Assembly (NCBI RefSeq): GCF_937616625.2
Contig: NC_065571.1
Coordinates: 55,909,651-55,973,650, forward strand
Source: Mercurialis annua
Taxonomy: Eukaryota; Streptophyta; Magnoliopsida; Malpighiales; Euphorbiaceae
DNA length: 64,000 nt
Reading direction: 5' to 3'
In this document: positions 1-10,494 of the stretch, piece by piece
Position numbering within the stretch: the stretch's first letter is position 1
Layout: every line of letters starts with the position of its first letter
The notes under the pieces: generated by a model
Told to the model about the DNA's origin: nothing
The model's database searches: none
The model's input: the letters and a program-made list of their open reading frames with translations, nothing else
Program-made: the position numbers and the translations under genes

Positions 1-2039
1 CCCGAGAGCTATGCTCACACCGAGTTACCACATTACCATAATTACCTTTCCCAGATCATTACCGGTGCGCACGCAGTCCTAATGATGCCCATTAGGTAGC
101 ATGTTCCAACTAGAAGCCATAATATAAAAACAGTTCGAAATATACGTACAGTATATATATATTTAATATTAAAATAACAATTTACTTAATAAAGCGGTAA
201 ATAGTAAGTACAAACTCACTGCTTGCTAATCCACGTAATAACAGGCAAGCAGCTAATCCTGGTTCGCCTTTGGAGCACGAACAATAGACGAGTCTAGACA
301 AATAAAATAATTATTAAAAACAGAGCCTAACTCTAGAGAGTACTAGACACCACATAGGACTAGCACAATTAACACGTCGGAATTAAATAAACCAGAACAA
401 CACAAAAATACCCAAAAGGTAATAAAGCCCAATTTAAATAAGTCTATTGAGTTCTCGCTTAAAATTCAATTTATAGATATTATTTAATAACTTTAAATAA
501 TAAATAATTTTCAAATAGTGGGTTAGCCGAGTTACCAATAACTACCAAGCTAACCTCACTGGTCGGGTGACCCAAGTCTAACCCGACTCAAAACAATTAT
601 CAAATATAAACCCAAGTTTATATTTATAAAATAATTTAGCAAAATAATAATCCATTTTAAAAGCGGAACTCAATAACTTCAATTCTAAGTAACCCAAGTT
701 ACAAATCAAAAACTTAATCATTTTAAGTTAATAAAAGTTTAGGGACTAAATTGTACTTTTGCCAATTAGGGACTAAATTGTACTTTAGTCAATTTCGTGC
801 CAAATTGACATTCAAAAATAAATATAATTACCCGAGTAATTATATTAATTTAAGCTATAAAAATTTAACGTATAAAATTTACCCATTTAAAATTTAAGTT
901 ATTATCGAAACAAATGAATGAAACTTAAAGGATCAAATAAATTCAAACAAAACATATCAATGATCAAAGTGGCAAAAAGACCATCTTCTTCATTCAAAAG
1001 CAGTAACCCGCCAAGCCATGGAAATAAGCCATCAATTCAACTTTTACTTACAAAATCAAGAATCTCAATTTAAGCAAGCCTTTAATCATAACTCTAAGTA
1101 TTTACACAATCTCAGAAACGCAATCTTAGGTAACAATCATGAATCAATGTAATACCGAACTAATCTTAACAACGAAACCAAGAACAATCGATTTCCTACG
1201 GATCCGAATTGGCTACGATCATGACAACAATTTTGATGAAAACCGACTTTAGAATCATTCAAACTAAAGTAATAGAGAGTAAGAATCCATCTAAGGATCT
1301 AAGAACAACGGCAGTAAACATACAAACTCAAAACAGAATTTATAAAGCTTTAAAACGGAAACCGTACGGCGATTGAAACGGGATCGATTACGTACCGTTT
1401 GGCAAAACCGAGATAGGGAATCGAAGGTACGGGAGTCTAGAACATCTGGGATCAAACGGAATCAGTTTCGATCTAGAAACGAACAAGAACGATCAACAAA
1501 ACGGAATATCGTTCAAAGGTAAAATCTGGAAATCAAAGAAACCAGAAAACTTACCAAACAGCGATCTTTGGAAGATGATAACTGCTTCGATACTCGGCGA
1601 AAGAACGAAAGAAAAGTGGCTAGGTTTAGTTTGCAGCGTGATCTAGGTTTTCTGTTTAGAAGTCACTTTTAAATAACGAGTGGAAACGGGCCGTAAACGA
1701 GTTCGAAGTGAGCTAGACGAAATGGTACCATGGGCTGTCATGTTCTCGAACGAGAACAGCCCATTTGGGCATGGTTCTCGTTCGAGAACCCCTGGTCTCG
1801 AACGAGACCAGGCCTGGAAGGGTGGATTCTCGTTCGAGAATCCACATTCTCGAACGGGAATCCACCAAAACATATTTTTTTTTCTTTTTAATCAAATTAA
1901 AAAATAAATGGTTGAACCAAAAATCAACCCCAAACCAACTCAATCGAATCAAACCGCTATCATCGAAGTTACTTCAAAACGACCGGAAAAATTGTCGGAA
2001 ATTATCGAAAAATAAATTAAAATTTTACGGGATATTACA
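1..2039 (-). mobile_element. Ty3/gypsy-type LTR (family G), cut by the window edge
   Basis: This is one LTR, or most of one. Its first ~250 bp match the start of the same segment in the complete solo LTR at 45330-48162 (equivalent to 46014 onward). Its right end is GATATTACA; read on the minus strand it begins TGTAATATCCCG, the counterpart of TGTAACACCC in the other copy. It interrupts a copia ORF, so 2039 is a true element end; the TSD should be ATATG (2040-2044) but its partner is off the window. A weak TATA (TATTTAAA, minus, 1668-1675) supports minus orientation. A short direct repeat (GGGACTAAATTGTAC) occurs twice at about 740-785. Whether this is a solo LTR or the end of a full element cannot be seen. 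The long LTR and terminal signature suggest a Tekay/Del-like lineage; that is inference. Confidence 0.8.
1738..1860. repeat. cluster of inverted repeats in the LTR promoter region
   Basis: Four perfect inverted repeats and one imperfect one lie side by side. Arm and centre positions: 1742-1748/1751-1757 (centre AA), 1773-1780/1783-1790 (TT), 1792-1800/1803-1811 (AA), 1822-1832/1835-1845 (TT), then an imperfect copy near 1847-1858. All share TCTCG-WW-CGAGA at the centre, while the outer arms differ between copies (GT.., GGT.., CTGG.., GTGGA..) and stay complementary. A smaller one, GCCCA-TT-TGGGC, lies at about 1760-1771. On the minus strand the cluster is upstream of the TATA-like box. Confidence 0.9.
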
Positions 2040-3336
2040 ATATGAATAACTGTGAATTACATGTTATGTGGTATGTGGCACCTGTGTCTATTATCCATTC
2101 AGTAGATTGGCAACCCCTAGTTGAAAAACAAAGAGGTGTGATATTACCTGGAGATTCCTCAGGCTTGAAATGAGTTGAGATAGTGTTGACATGAGCAGTG
2201 GATCCATTCTGGTTGATCAGTGCCAGAATCTTGGAATATTGTTCTTGAGTAAAAAATTGCTGAGCATTATCATTAAAATCTGCAGATTCAGCTTTACTGC
2301 AATTGTCAGAAGCATTGCTGCATTCAACTTGGTTAGCATACACAGGTGCATTTCTCTTATTTTTGAATTGAAAGTTTGGTGGAAAACCATGTTTTCTGTA
2401 ACATATGTCAACAGTGTGTCCTTCCTTGCCACAGTGAGAACAGATTGGTTTCTTGTTTTGATTGAAGCCAAAATTTCTTGGCTTTGGTCCATTGCTTAGA
2501 TAAGCAGGGGCTCCTTTGTTGTAGAAAACACTTGATTCTGCAGAAGTTGATGCAGGATTATAGTGATCTGGTACTTCTTGATTACCATCAGGAGAGTAGT
2601 TTGCATGACTTTTGGAATAGAAAATGTTGGATTCAGCAGTATTGCTTCCAGATCCAAGTTGTCTTTCATGTTGAATTATCATTGAGAAGGCTTTGTTAAT
2701 TGGAGGTAGAGGCTCCATCATCATTATCTGAGTCTTGAGAATTCCAAAGTTGTCATTGAGACCTTTCACAAAACGTATTACCTTATCATTTGAGAAGTAG
2801 TCTTTTACTGTCCTCAACAGCATACAAGAACAGGCAGGATTGCAAACACAATTAGGTATAGGTCTGAGGCTTCCAAGCTCATCCCAAAGCATTTTCAGCT
2901 GAGTAAAATAATCAGTAACTGTCATATTGTTCTGTTTGAAGGAGTAAATTTCCTCTTGAAGATCTGAGATTCTTATAGCATCAATTTGAGAGAAACGTTC
3001 TCTTAAATCTTCCCACACATCAATTGCATTATCTATACAAGATAGACTTTCTGAGATTGAATTACTTACTGCTCTAGTCAGCCATGAACACACCATGTTA
3101 TTGCATCTTTCCCATGCTGGAAAAGAAGGATCATTTCTGCATGGAACAGCAATGCTTCCATCAATGAATTTCAGCTTGTTCTTAGAGATCAATGCTTTCT
3201 TCATGGCTCTACACCATGAATGGTAATTTCCTTCAGTTAACAAGTTTGTAACAAGCAAAAGTGAGGGATTCTCACTTGGATGGACATAATATGGATTTGA
3301 GGGAATATCTTCAGGTCTAGTAAAAGAATCTGCCAT
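2040..3336 (-). pseudogene. gag: copia Gag and protease N-terminus, truncated by insertion
   Basis: The 433-codon frame runs from an ATG at 3336 into the inserted LTR, where it meets a stop at once. The N-terminus resembles the copia-type Gag domain (Retrotran_gag_3/UBN2 class): a YHSWCRAMKKAL motif near residue 40 and an FSQIDAIRISDLQEEI stretch in the middle. A CCHC zinc knuckle (CX2CX4HX4C) spans residues 299-312, expected to bind packaged RNA. The retroviral-type aspartic protease begins with the active-site triplet DTG at residues 417-419 (context EWIIDTGATYH). The frame is otherwise open, so the copia was probably coding-competent until the LTR landed between protease residues. Integrase, RT and RNase H are not in the window. 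Family assignment is secure from the motifs; lineage within copia is not assigned. Confidence 0.9.
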
Positions 3337-3450
3337 TGTTGACAGTTATCAGAAGCTTCAAGAAAGAAATTAAGGAAGAAGAAGAGTGTTTGGTTGCTAA
3401 GAAAATCAGCAATGTGCTGTTGAATGAATGAGAAAATAGAGAACAAATTG

Positions 3451-3461
3451 CTTTGATACCA
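3451..3461 (-). promoter_or_regulatory. copia primer-binding site (tRNA-iMet type)
   Basis: The minus strand reads TGGTATCAAAG just after the LTR end. This is one base off the usual TGGTATCAGAG site complementary to initiator tRNA-Met. It lies 115 bp upstream of the gag ATG. Confidence 0.85.
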
Positions 3462-3464
3462 TAT

Positions 3465-3858
3465 TGGAAAATGAACTTTTTCTCATTAATTTGCAAATGA
3501 TTACAGAATCAGCCTTTTATACTACAAGGCAATGGAAACACACAATCAGCGTGTGATCCAAGATACATCAGCTAATTATGAATCTATTCACTAATACTAG
3601 TCTAGATACATAAAAAGCAGTTATCATAAAAGTTCCAGCTCAGCAATCCAGAAGCAGAGAATCTCCAGCTCATCAATCTGCGTGATCCAAGAATGCTCCA
3701 ATCACAGTAGCTGCAGAGAATCTCCAGCTCATCAATCTGCGTGATCCAAGAATGCTCCAATCACAGTAGCTGCAGTTGATTCCTTTTGTGCACATGTGTT
3801 ATTGTGAATTATGTCAGCAGAAGACTCATTCTTCAATACTGCATTGCTAAAAAATGCA
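3465..3858 (-). repeat. copia 5' LTR (outer end uncertain)
   Basis: The inner end is fixed by the adjacent primer-binding site (CATTTTCCA, three bases, then the site). A minus-strand TATA box (TATAAAAG, about 3512-3519) gives a promoter with a short downstream region. The outer end is unclear. A CA at 3858 is one option; a TTTCCA at 4108-4113 would give a 6-bp terminal inverted repeat with TGGAAA at 3465. Only one LTR is in the window, so the boundary cannot be checked by alignment. Confidence 0.55.
3657..3774. repeat. 59-bp tandem duplication in copia LTR U3
   Basis: Two adjacent, apparently identical 59-bp copies (3657-3715, 3716-3774), each starting GAGAATCTCC and ending AGCTGCA, lie upstream of the LTR TATA box. 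Enhancer-like duplications in U3 are common in copia LTRs. Confidence 0.9.
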
Positions 3859-3929
3859 GCTTTTGGATTTCCTTTTGTGATTTGAATTCAAGAGCTTCAT
3901 TGTCATATTATGTTTATTTTTACTTGAAT

Positions 3930-4151
3930 TAGGTTTGTGCCTGTCGATAATGAAGATGAATTTGTAGCAATGGCTGTACTGATTATCAAATGTTGTGATA
4001 CCTTAATATTGCTGGACTGAAGTGGATTTTTGTTTTCTTCACTTCAATTTTAAATTTTGAGACTTTATAGGGTTTAGGTTTATGCTGTCGTTGTTTGTGT
4101 TGCAGGATTTCCATTGATAACAACCCCGGCAGAATAGCTACTTTCATCAAG
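3930..4151 (+). other. possible host-gene exon remnants, or outer part of copia LTR
   Basis: A short open stretch near 3933-3975 (FVPVDNEDEFVAMA) is followed by GT. After an AT-rich gap comes a polypyrimidine-like tract with TTGCAG (4099-4104), then a frame reading ISIDNNPGRIATFIK and a stop at about 4151. This looks like two short exons, but the splice phases do not join cleanly and no family was recognised. If the copia LTR really ends at 4113, most of this is LTR instead. Confidence 0.2.
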
Positions 4152-5720
4152 TGAAGAAGATGAAGTGAAAAGGAAAAGCAAAGAATTGATTAGAGATCCT
4201 TCTATTTATGTGTATTTTATCCATTTTCTACGGGTTAAAAGTTAGAAAATCAGGACAATTTTTTCTTAACACTCTCACATAATGCAAGTCAACTTCACTT
4301 GCTAAATTCCATCTACCAAAGGGTGTCGTAATCGGAATTTGACAAGTACAGAGACTTAAACGTGAACAACTTTGGAATACAGGTAAAGTATATGGACGTC
4401 TTATGGGTTTTGCCATAAATAAAAAGACACAAGCATATCTCGGACATATACACATACATATCATTAAATTACTAATAATAGATTAAATTATCATCAAACA
4501 AACAATAAATTTTATAGAAACATTGACAACGATGTTCATAAATACTAAAAAATAAGTTAAATTACATAACTGATTTAATTAAAAAAAATTATTAAAAATT
4601 AAATTACAAAATATACATCATAATTATTATAAGAGGATTGGCGAAACAAATTTTAACGTTTCAATTTTATAGTAATTTTATCTCATTCCTCAAAACATAC
4701 AGAAAACTCCTCAACCTTTTCCATTTTTAAATTTTGTAGCCCATATATGTTTTTCGATCATTTTTGCACACGTGATCACTGAAGTGTCACGTCAGATACA
4801 TGTATTGATAAATTAATCCCTATGTTTCGCACTTACTTGTAGCCTAAAAATATATAATTAAATTAATTAAACTTAGTTTTTTACTTATCTTTTCAATTTT
4901 ATTCTTTTATAATTTTTTAAAATATATACAAATAATTTATGAATAAGTAATTATTTATTAGTAAATTTTGTATTGAAATATGGAACTCTTTTTGAGACCT
5001 GCTCTGATCACCGTTTAAATCGAAATTTGATTTTTGTCAAAATAAAATTGAATCATTGAATCATTAAAATCAATAAAAGAATTAAAAATCATTCATAAAA
5101 AAATTACAAATTAAAAATTATAATGTTAAATTAAATAAGATTATAATTATATCAGTATTTGAATTAGTTAATTTTGATGGACTACGGTTGTTACGAAAAA
5201 CATGAAAAATATTATAGTTCTCGCACCGACACCACTAACATAGCTCAAAATTATCGTGAAAATGAAATTAGTTTATTTTTAATAAAGTAAATCTTTAATA
5301 AACTAATTTAATTCTTGAATTATATTTACTATTTATTTCTAAATTTAATTTAATTTTACTGAAAAATGAAAATTTTTGTTTCTGAAAATTTTGAATTAAA
5401 AGAAAAAAATAAAGTTGTTTTCTAGCAAAAATAATGTGGTGGTCTACTGGAAAGGACGAGATAATGGTTGAGAAATAATTTGTTTTGTGGCAATGATGTT
5501 CAAGAATCAAAGATCTGATGTTATTCCAATGAAAAGAAAAATGGAGACAAAAATAGAAAACAAACGAAAACAGAAATTGATTATTATATGCTCTATTTTT
5601 TATTGTGTGTTTGTTGTGTTTTTCTGTTATTTAGAGAAGATAGAGAGAAAAATGAAGAGTAATATAATTTTGATATATTTGAAGTATACCGAAAATATAC
5701 GAAAAGTACACAGATATTAA

Positions 5721-5805
<85 letters not shown>

Positions 5806-7105
5806 CCGTATGACTGTATATTAACATATAAGTAAGTTATAAAAAAAATATTTGTATTTTCAGTCGCAAATCATATAATATAGTGTTCGTATACTTTCGG
5901 CATTTTTTAAGTTATGGTGGTTATTTTATTTATGAAGTTTTTAGTTTATGTAATTTTTTGTAGGTGCACATAAAATAAACATTAAATGTGCATAAAATAT
6001 ATATAAGAATATATTTAGCATACATAAAGTATATAAATTTGATATATTAAATATTAATTCTAAGAATTAGAAGAATGCACTTCAATGTTTTGTTTAATTG
6101 CATAAGTGAAATGAAACATTAACTAAACATTACTTGTGTACAAATTGTACAGAGAAAACATACAATTATTATAAAACCAAAAATTAGAAAACTAAAAATA
6201 ATATGCATGATAGACATAAAATATACACAAGATATATTAAGAATAATAAGCAGAGCGTTCTTTACTGTTATGAAGTTTTTACTTGCTTTTTTTTCTATGT
6301 TTGTATTTTATATACATAAAACATAAAGAAAGAATGCATAAGCTATACTTAAATTATCCATATAATAGACCAAGTATATATAAAATATACATTTGTATAA
6401 TAAGAGTATATAGATAGTATATCTCATTTAATAATTATATTAATTCAAAGAATTAAAAAGTCTGTATTATTAATTTGAACAAGCATTCAATTGATTTCAC
6501 ATCAATTTACTATTGTCGGTATACAAGAAAAAATACAATAAGACTGTAACCATACATTAAATAAGTAGAAGGCTTATGCAAAATATATATATAGTATACA
6601 TAAAATATACACAACAATATGAATAGTAATGATTCTACTAATTATAAAACTTGAAAAATCAGTTAAAAGGCTATAAATTAAAATATATCACTATTACATG
6701 TTTCTCCTTGACAAATTCTTATAAATTTTTTAAATATGTTCATATTATACGTAATGATTGCTTTTGGGGTTTATCCAAAACTTTTAACTATGCATTTAGA
6801 GATATATATTGATATATTAATTTCTAATATATTTACCTTCTAAATTTTATTTGTTTCGTTAAAAACCGATTATTAAAATTTAAATTCCCAAATTTAAATT
6901 TTAAATTTCTATAATTATGACCTACTTCTTAAGACACCTATAAATTTTATCTCTGCCTTCTCGCTCTAAATATGTAAGGTTTAATAAGTAAATAATCGAG
7001 TTTAAGCGAATATTTGATCATTAAGTTAAAAGAATTTTTTTAAAAAAGATTGTATAAGTTAAAGAAATAAAGGATTGAGGAGACTATTAACCATATTTTA
7101 TATTG
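4152..7105. other. AT-rich intergenic sequence, no gene seen
   Basis: Only short random frames. Holds an AT microsatellite (5725-5801) and, around 5690-6660, many scattered copies of a motif close to ATACATAAAATATAC, also seen near 15480-15540 and 18770-18970. A stretch near 4628-4745 resembles sequence at 38167-38280 and, inverted, 57680-57810, so it is probably an old dispersed repeat. Confidence 0.6.
5725..5801. repeat. (AT)n microsatellite, about 38 units
   Basis: Uninterrupted AT dinucleotide run of about 77 bp. Confidence 0.97.
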
Positions 7106-7110
7106 ATAAT

Positions 7111-7742
7111 TGATGGATACCGAATCCTATTGTAAGTATAATGGAGCCGAGTTGCAGGAAATCCACTCTCAGGTGATACCGAACTCCCCCTAAAGATCCG
7201 AAGATATGAAGGAGACGCCGAATCTCTTAAGATTCGGTGACATGCTAATAAAGACCGAATCTTTAGAGATTCGAAGATATGCCTACAAAGACCGAATCCC
7301 ACATGATCCGCCGAAAGCGCGTCAGGTCCGGGATTCGGGTAATCGACTAAGTATGGAAGTATCGTCCTATTCGGACACAAACACTACATATGGAAGGATA
7401 AGCTCTACTTTAGGAAGATAAGACTATTTAGGAAGACGTTCCTAAATAGGACTTTTATCAGATTAAGGTAGATCATGACAAATCAGGAGAATCTCTACAA
7501 TATTACCGAATCCCTATAAAGTAGGATTCACCTGCCTAATACAACTCTACTAGGTATATTCGACTACTATAAAAGGAGCACGAGGTATGCCTAGAATCAC
7601 AATTACATTCATATACTCAAAACGCTGCTCAAAGCTCTAAACTGACTTTAGCATCGGAGAGTTAATCGGACAACCACCGTCCGGTTAGCTTCTACCCTGT
7701 TTTGCAGGTCTTACTCACCGGTTCAGAAAGCAGACTCCATCA
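7111..7742 (+). repeat. Tat-type 5' LTR
   Basis: Starts TGATGGATACC and ends GACTCCATCA. A TATA box (TATAAAA, 7568-7574) should place the transcript start near 7600. The 3' LTR has TGTAAAA at this site, so its own promoter may be weaker. Confidence 0.92.
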
Positions 7743-7744
7743 AT

Positions 7745-7760
7745 TGGCGCCGTCTGTGGG
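7745..7760 (+). promoter_or_regulatory. primer-binding site of Tat-type element
   Basis: TGGCGCCGTCTGTGGG starts two bases after the 5' LTR. The same site occurs on the other strand in the element at 10495-15427 (14985-15002). Confidence 0.85.
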
Positions 7761-7826
7761 AAAAGCTTAACTAAACTTCAAAAGAAGGAGCTTTTCTGAA
7801 CTCAAAAACAAATCTCATTGAAGAAG

Positions 7827-8488
7827 ATGACTTCTGAAAGAGTAAACCTGAAAGACAAACAACCAATGGATCCAAAAAGCACTCCGAATATAATCAACGT
7901 GACGGAAGACGGGCTTCACAACTCCGGGGAAAAAAGCAATGAAGGCCCTCTTTTTCAACACCCCAATACCAAACTAATCCGATGAGGGGAAGCAACCCAA
8001 TTGCTTTCAATCTGGGCACTGAAGAACAAGCACCAAACGCAGCAGCACAAGATCCACACAACGAAATACTGAAAAAGATACTAGAATCAGTACAGGCAAA
8101 TCTTGACAGATTGGCTAGCGAAGCCAAAAGAATAAACGACAGGCACGAAGAAACTATGAAAATCCTAAGGGAAAATTTCAGCCCTACAGCTCCCAGAAGA
8201 AGAGAAAGAACAGAAAACGCAAACCCAGGCCGACGAGAGACAAGGGCAGAAAACAATAAAAGCAAGGAACCCCGAACCAGAGGGAACGGAGAAAGAAACG
8301 AAGCAAGAAACCAGCGAGAAAATAGAACCAGCGACGAGGAAAGTCCGAACAGAGACAAATCTAACGAGGAATCACCGGAGACACCCAGAAATGAGCACAA
8401 CCAGGAGGACGCCCGGAGCGGTCTGAATTCAAAGAGAGACGAACGAAGGGAGAAGAAAAAGAAGAATGTTGAACCAAGAAAAACTTAG
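7827..8488 (+). pseudogene. gag: Tat-type gag N-terminus, frameshifted and truncated
   Basis: Translation can start at an ATG at 7827, 67 bp after the primer-binding site, and stays open to a TGA at 7983-7985. The next frame, open from 7982, continues for 168 residues, so a one-base indel near 7980 splits the gene. The second part has an amphipathic start (ILKKILESVQANLDRLASEAKRI) and then a long, highly charged Arg/Glu/Asn-rich low-complexity region, typical of the N-terminal part of Tat Gag ahead of the capsid-like domain. No zinc knuckle or capsid core is left. From about 8466 the sequence belongs to the antisense ORF on the other strand, which marks the internal deletion junction. A functional Gag is unlikely. 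Confidence 0.6.
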
Positions 8489-8960
8489 GGGTCCAACCCT
8501 TCAAAGAAGATGGAAGACTAAAAAGAGACCGATTCGGTCGACCACCCGCAAAAATAAATTCCTCACCCTTTCGGCGGGAGAAAACATAAAAATAATTAAA
8601 AAGAGCAAGAGAAGGCTCCTGCATCCGAACCCTACACGATTCCATAAAAGAACAAAGAAGACGAATCGCGTTCGGATGAAGTTGACCCAAAGGAACACCT
8701 AAATTATGACAGACCTCTACAATTAAAGACTCTAAGGGAAACCTAAGACCCGCTAAAAGCTGTTCATGAAAAATTACTATCTTGGAAGGCGAATCAGTGC
8801 TATGATTCGCCCGATACAATTTTGCCGGTCTCAGAATAACATATGACTCAGGAAAATTAAATTCCTCGGCATAACCAAGTATCTGCTCTCTTGACAAGGA
8901 GCTCCGGGTATATTCTAGCTCGTCACGAGCACCCTTCGCCCCCTCAGTTACTTCTGACAT
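8361..8960 (-). CDS. antisense ORF, Transposase_28-like (PF04195) domain
   Basis: An open frame on the strand opposite to the element's transcript. I chose the ATG at 8960 (MSEVTEGAKGA), since the ATG ten codons earlier adds only a hydrophobic leader. About residues 50-130 resemble the plant 'putative gypsy type transposon' domain: a hydrophobic GLRFPLESLIVEV motif, then GVPLGQLHPNAIRLLCSF, and an FYVFSRRKGEEFIF-like stretch ending in KGWTPKFFLV. Its biochemical function is unknown. Such ORFs are known as additional, often antisense, ORFs of Tat-lineage retrotransposons between pol and the 3' LTR, which fits the position here. The last ~35 residues (beyond about 8466) read through antisense gag sequence and are probably not native, so the protein is likely C-terminally truncated. 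Upstream on the same strand is a TATA box and a pyrimidine-rich leader. Confidence 0.65.
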   Translation of the reverse strand: MSEVTEGAKGARDELEYTRSSLSREQILGYAEEFNFPESYVILRPAKLYRANHSTDSPSKIVIFHEQLLAGLRFPLESLIVEVCHNLGVPLGQLHPNAIRLLCSFMESCRVRMQEPSLALFNYFYVFSRRKGEEFIFAGGRPNRSLFSLPSSLKGWTPKFFLVQHSSFSSPFVRLSLNSDRSGRPPGCAHFWVSPVIPR

Positions 8961-9284
8961 TTTAAAAATTTTAAAATGGGGGGGAAACACGGAGTGATGA
9001 TGAAATTAAAATTCTAAAAGATCAAAAGAAAGGAAAAGACGAAGAACAAGAAGAACAAGAGGAATAAAATCAAAACTGCAAACTACCAAGAAATTAAATT
9101 AGTGAAAAGGTAAAATACCTCGCAAGCAAATACGCAGGATCGAAAGAAAGATAAGGAGCAACTTGAAAACGAGGAATCTTGAAAGCAGAAGAAGGAAACC
9201 CACAGAAAGCTTGAAGAAATCGAAAATTTAGCAGTTGCAGAAAAAGCAAAGATTGAAGAAGAAGGAAAATGAAAGAAAATGAGC

Positions 9285-9294
9285 AATTATATAG
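9285..9294 (-). promoter_or_regulatory. candidate TATA box of the antisense ORF
   Basis: Minus strand reads CTATATAATT, about 325 bp upstream of the antisense ATG. It is followed by a C/T-rich stretch (9280-9130) like a plant 5' leader. Sequence-only inference. Confidence 0.4.
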
Positions 9295-9563
9295 CCTGAA
9301 CCAAAGAAACTGAAAAGACGAGATCCCATAATTACAAATAAGGACCAACTAATAGCGCACGAAGACACTTGTCCTTCATCCAGTCATAACCCTCTACTGA
9401 TAGACGACACATGGCAACGCAGAATCTTACTAAAGATGAAACGTCGCCCACAAACATATTAAACGACTCGCTTAGAATATTAAACGACTCGCCCATATAA
9501 GGGAACTCAGCTCCAAAAGAGCTAAAATCCACTAAGGAATAAATGCCAAACTACTTCAGCTCA

Positions 9564-9578
9564 CTTGCGGGGGGCTAA
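9564..9578 (+). promoter_or_regulatory. polypurine tract, Tat-type element
   Basis: CTTGCGGGGGGCTAA directly before the 3' LTR; expected primer for plus-strand DNA synthesis. Confidence 0.7.
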
Positions 9579-10210
9579 TGATGGATACCGAATCCTATTG
9601 TAAGTATAATGGAGCCGAGTTGCAGGAGATCCACTCTCAGGTGATAACGAACTCCCCCTAAAGATCCGAAGATATGAAGGAGACGCCGAATCTCTTAAGA
9701 TTCGGTGACATGCTAATAAAGACCGAATCCTTAGAGATTCGAAGATATGCCTACAAAGACCGAATCCCACATGATCCGCCGAAAGCGCGTCAGGTCCGGG
9801 ATTCGGGTAATCGACTAAGTATGGAAGTATCGTCCTATTCGGACACAAACACTACATTTGGAAGGATAAGCTCTACTTTAGGAAGATAAGACTATTTAGG
9901 AAGACGTTCCTAAATAGGACTCTTATCAGATTAAGGTAGATCACGACAAATCAGGAGAATCTCTACAATATTACCGAATCCCTATAAAGTAGGATTCACC
10001 TGCCTAATACAACTCTACTAGGTATATTCGACTACTGTAAAAGGAGCACGAGGTATGCCTAGAATCACAATTACATTCATATACTCAAAACGCTGCTCAA
10101 AGCTCTAAACTGACTTTAGCATCGGAGAGTTAATCGGACAACCACCGTCCGGTTAGCTTCTACCCTGTTTTGCAGGTCTTACTCACCGGTTCAGAAGGCA
10201 GACTCCATCA
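9579..10210 (+). repeat. Tat-type 3' LTR
   Basis: 632 bp, same ends as the 5' LTR. Differences from it include loss of the TATA consensus (TATAAAA to TGTAAAA). Followed by TSD ATAAT. Confidence 0.92.
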
Positions 10211-10215
10211 ATAAT

Positions 10216-10489
10216 AAAGAAAAAAATAAGAAGGAATTAATAAATCATTGGTTTAAATTAGCTATCAAAAAGGTATATTAGCCAAGCAATTGAGAAACAA
10301 TCCGCATTTTTATATTGCAGATTGCTGCTAATTACCAATCCGCATTCTAAGAATGCGGATTGGGTGAGGAATCCGCATTTTTAGAATGCAGATCCCATGA
10401 ACCCAGGCATAAAAATTGGTTTTTTTTTTCTAAACAAGCACAAAATTGGAATTTTTTAATTCCCATAGGAACAAATCCGTAAAAACTCC
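10216..10489. other. short intergenic piece with perfect hairpin
   Basis: Pre-insertion sequence between two retrotransposons. 10336-10362 is an inverted repeat with 11-bp arms (CAATCCGCATT / AATGCGGATTG) and a 5-base centre; two further AATCCGCATTTTT-like half copies lie at about 10290 and 10370. Confidence 0.7.
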
Positions 10490-10494
10490 ATAAA

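Larger units (their letters stand above)
2040..3858 (-). mobile_element. Ty1/copia retrotransposon, 5' part, interrupted by gypsy LTR
   Basis: On the minus strand the order is LTR (3465 to about 3858), primer-binding site (3451-3461), gag start (3336), zinc knuckle and protease start. The element stops at 2040, where the gypsy LTR is inserted. The rest of pol and the 3' LTR should lie left of the window. The outer end of the LTR, and so the TSD, is not certain. Confidence 0.85.
7111..10210 (+). mobile_element. non-autonomous Tat-type Ty3/gypsy LTR retrotransposon
   Basis: A complete insertion: two 632-bp LTRs (7111-7742, 9579-10210), TSD ATAAT on both sides (7106-7110, 10211-10215), primer-binding site at 7745 and polypurine tract before the 3' LTR. 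The LTRs differ at about eight positions by eye (~1.3%). The interior is only 1.8 kb. It holds a frameshifted gag N-terminus and, in antisense, a Transposase_28-like ORF. Protease, RT, RNase H and integrase are absent, so it depends on another element. The antisense ORF and the LTR style point to the Tat lineage, some members of which carry such antisense extra ORFs. Confidence 0.92.
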
